A stretch of 5,403 bases of DNA from an uncultured Leucothrix sp. (lineage in GTDB: Bacteria > Pseudomonadota > Gammaproteobacteria > Thiotrichales > Thiotrichaceae). The stretch is taken from positions 1 through 5,403 of the forward strand of contig CALKXC010000176.1 of the NCBI GenBank assembly GCA_938004025.1, in the 5' to 3' direction. The notes beneath the pieces were generated by a model that was given only the letters and a program-made list of their open reading frames with translations, did no database searches and was not told the DNA's origin. Positions 5,281 through 5,403 of the stretch are shown here, piece after piece. The position numbers were made by a program, and so were the translations under genes. How positions within the stretch are numbered: position 1 is the first letter of the stretch; every line of letters begins with the position of its first letter.

Positions 5281-5403
5281 CTACTTATGTGATAAAAAGC
5301 TATCAATCTTTGAGTTTAGGTCAGAGAAATCTGAATTTATGCAGTCGTGAACACATATTTCTTTCTCAGAGCGCAGCCAAGTTAGCTGTCGTTTGGCAAG
5401 CTG
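5281..5403 (-). CDS. miaA: tRNA dimethylallyltransferase MiaA, C-terminal end (cut by window edge)
   Basis: Only the last 40 residues and the TAG stop are in the window. They begin QLAKRQLTWLRSEKE, which matches the conserved C-terminal motif of MiaA (E. coli QLAKRQITWLRGW). MiaA attaches the dimethylallyl group to A37 of tRNAs that read codons starting with U. The tail after the motif is short and ends SFLSHK. The position directly upstream of hfq on the same strand agrees with the standard miaA-hfq order and supports the call despite the short length. Confidence 0.9.
   Translation of the reverse strand, partial: QLAKRQLTWLRSEKEICVHDCINSDFSDLNSKIDSFLSHK

Overview
The window reads as chromosomal DNA of a gammaproteobacterium, probably an aquatic one with moderate G+C. 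The miaA-hfq-hflX gene order, an Hfq core very close to that of E. coli, an HflX close to E. coli HflX, and a Gor-type glutathione reductase all support this. No phage, insertion sequence, CRISPR array or tRNA/rRNA gene was seen, and no intergenic gap exceeds about 175 bases.

Left part (1-1474): the 5' portion of a glutathione reductase gene (gor, minus strand, cut by the window edge) is divergent from a LysR-type regulator of the OxyR kind on the plus strand. The regulator keeps both peroxide-sensing cysteines of OxyR. The 131-base gap between the start codons should hold both promoters. Together they look like a thiol/peroxide-stress pair: the regulator senses oxidant, and the reductase regenerates the GSH that resets it.

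Middle part (1606-3394): a free-standing GT4-family glycosyltransferase (plus strand) converges, with only a 31-base gap, on a small lipoprotein gene (minus strand). The lipoprotein resembles the DUF1131/YfeY family. Each gene has its own weak candidate promoter.

Right part (3505-5403): a minus-strand block reads miaA (3' end only), hfq, hflX. This is the classical RNA-metabolism cluster: tRNA A37 isopentenylation, the sRNA chaperone, and a ribosome-rescue GTPase. In E. coli hflX is followed by hflK-hflC. Here the lipoprotein gene follows instead.

The most unusual signal is at the 5' end of hflX. It starts with TTG, has no clear Shine-Dalgarno sequence, and carries a 15-bp, one-bulge, three-base-loop hairpin inside codons 8-19. 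A weaker hairpin overlaps the start codon. This suggests translational or processing control of hflX within the hfq transcript. I found no evidence of a wholly new multigene system.
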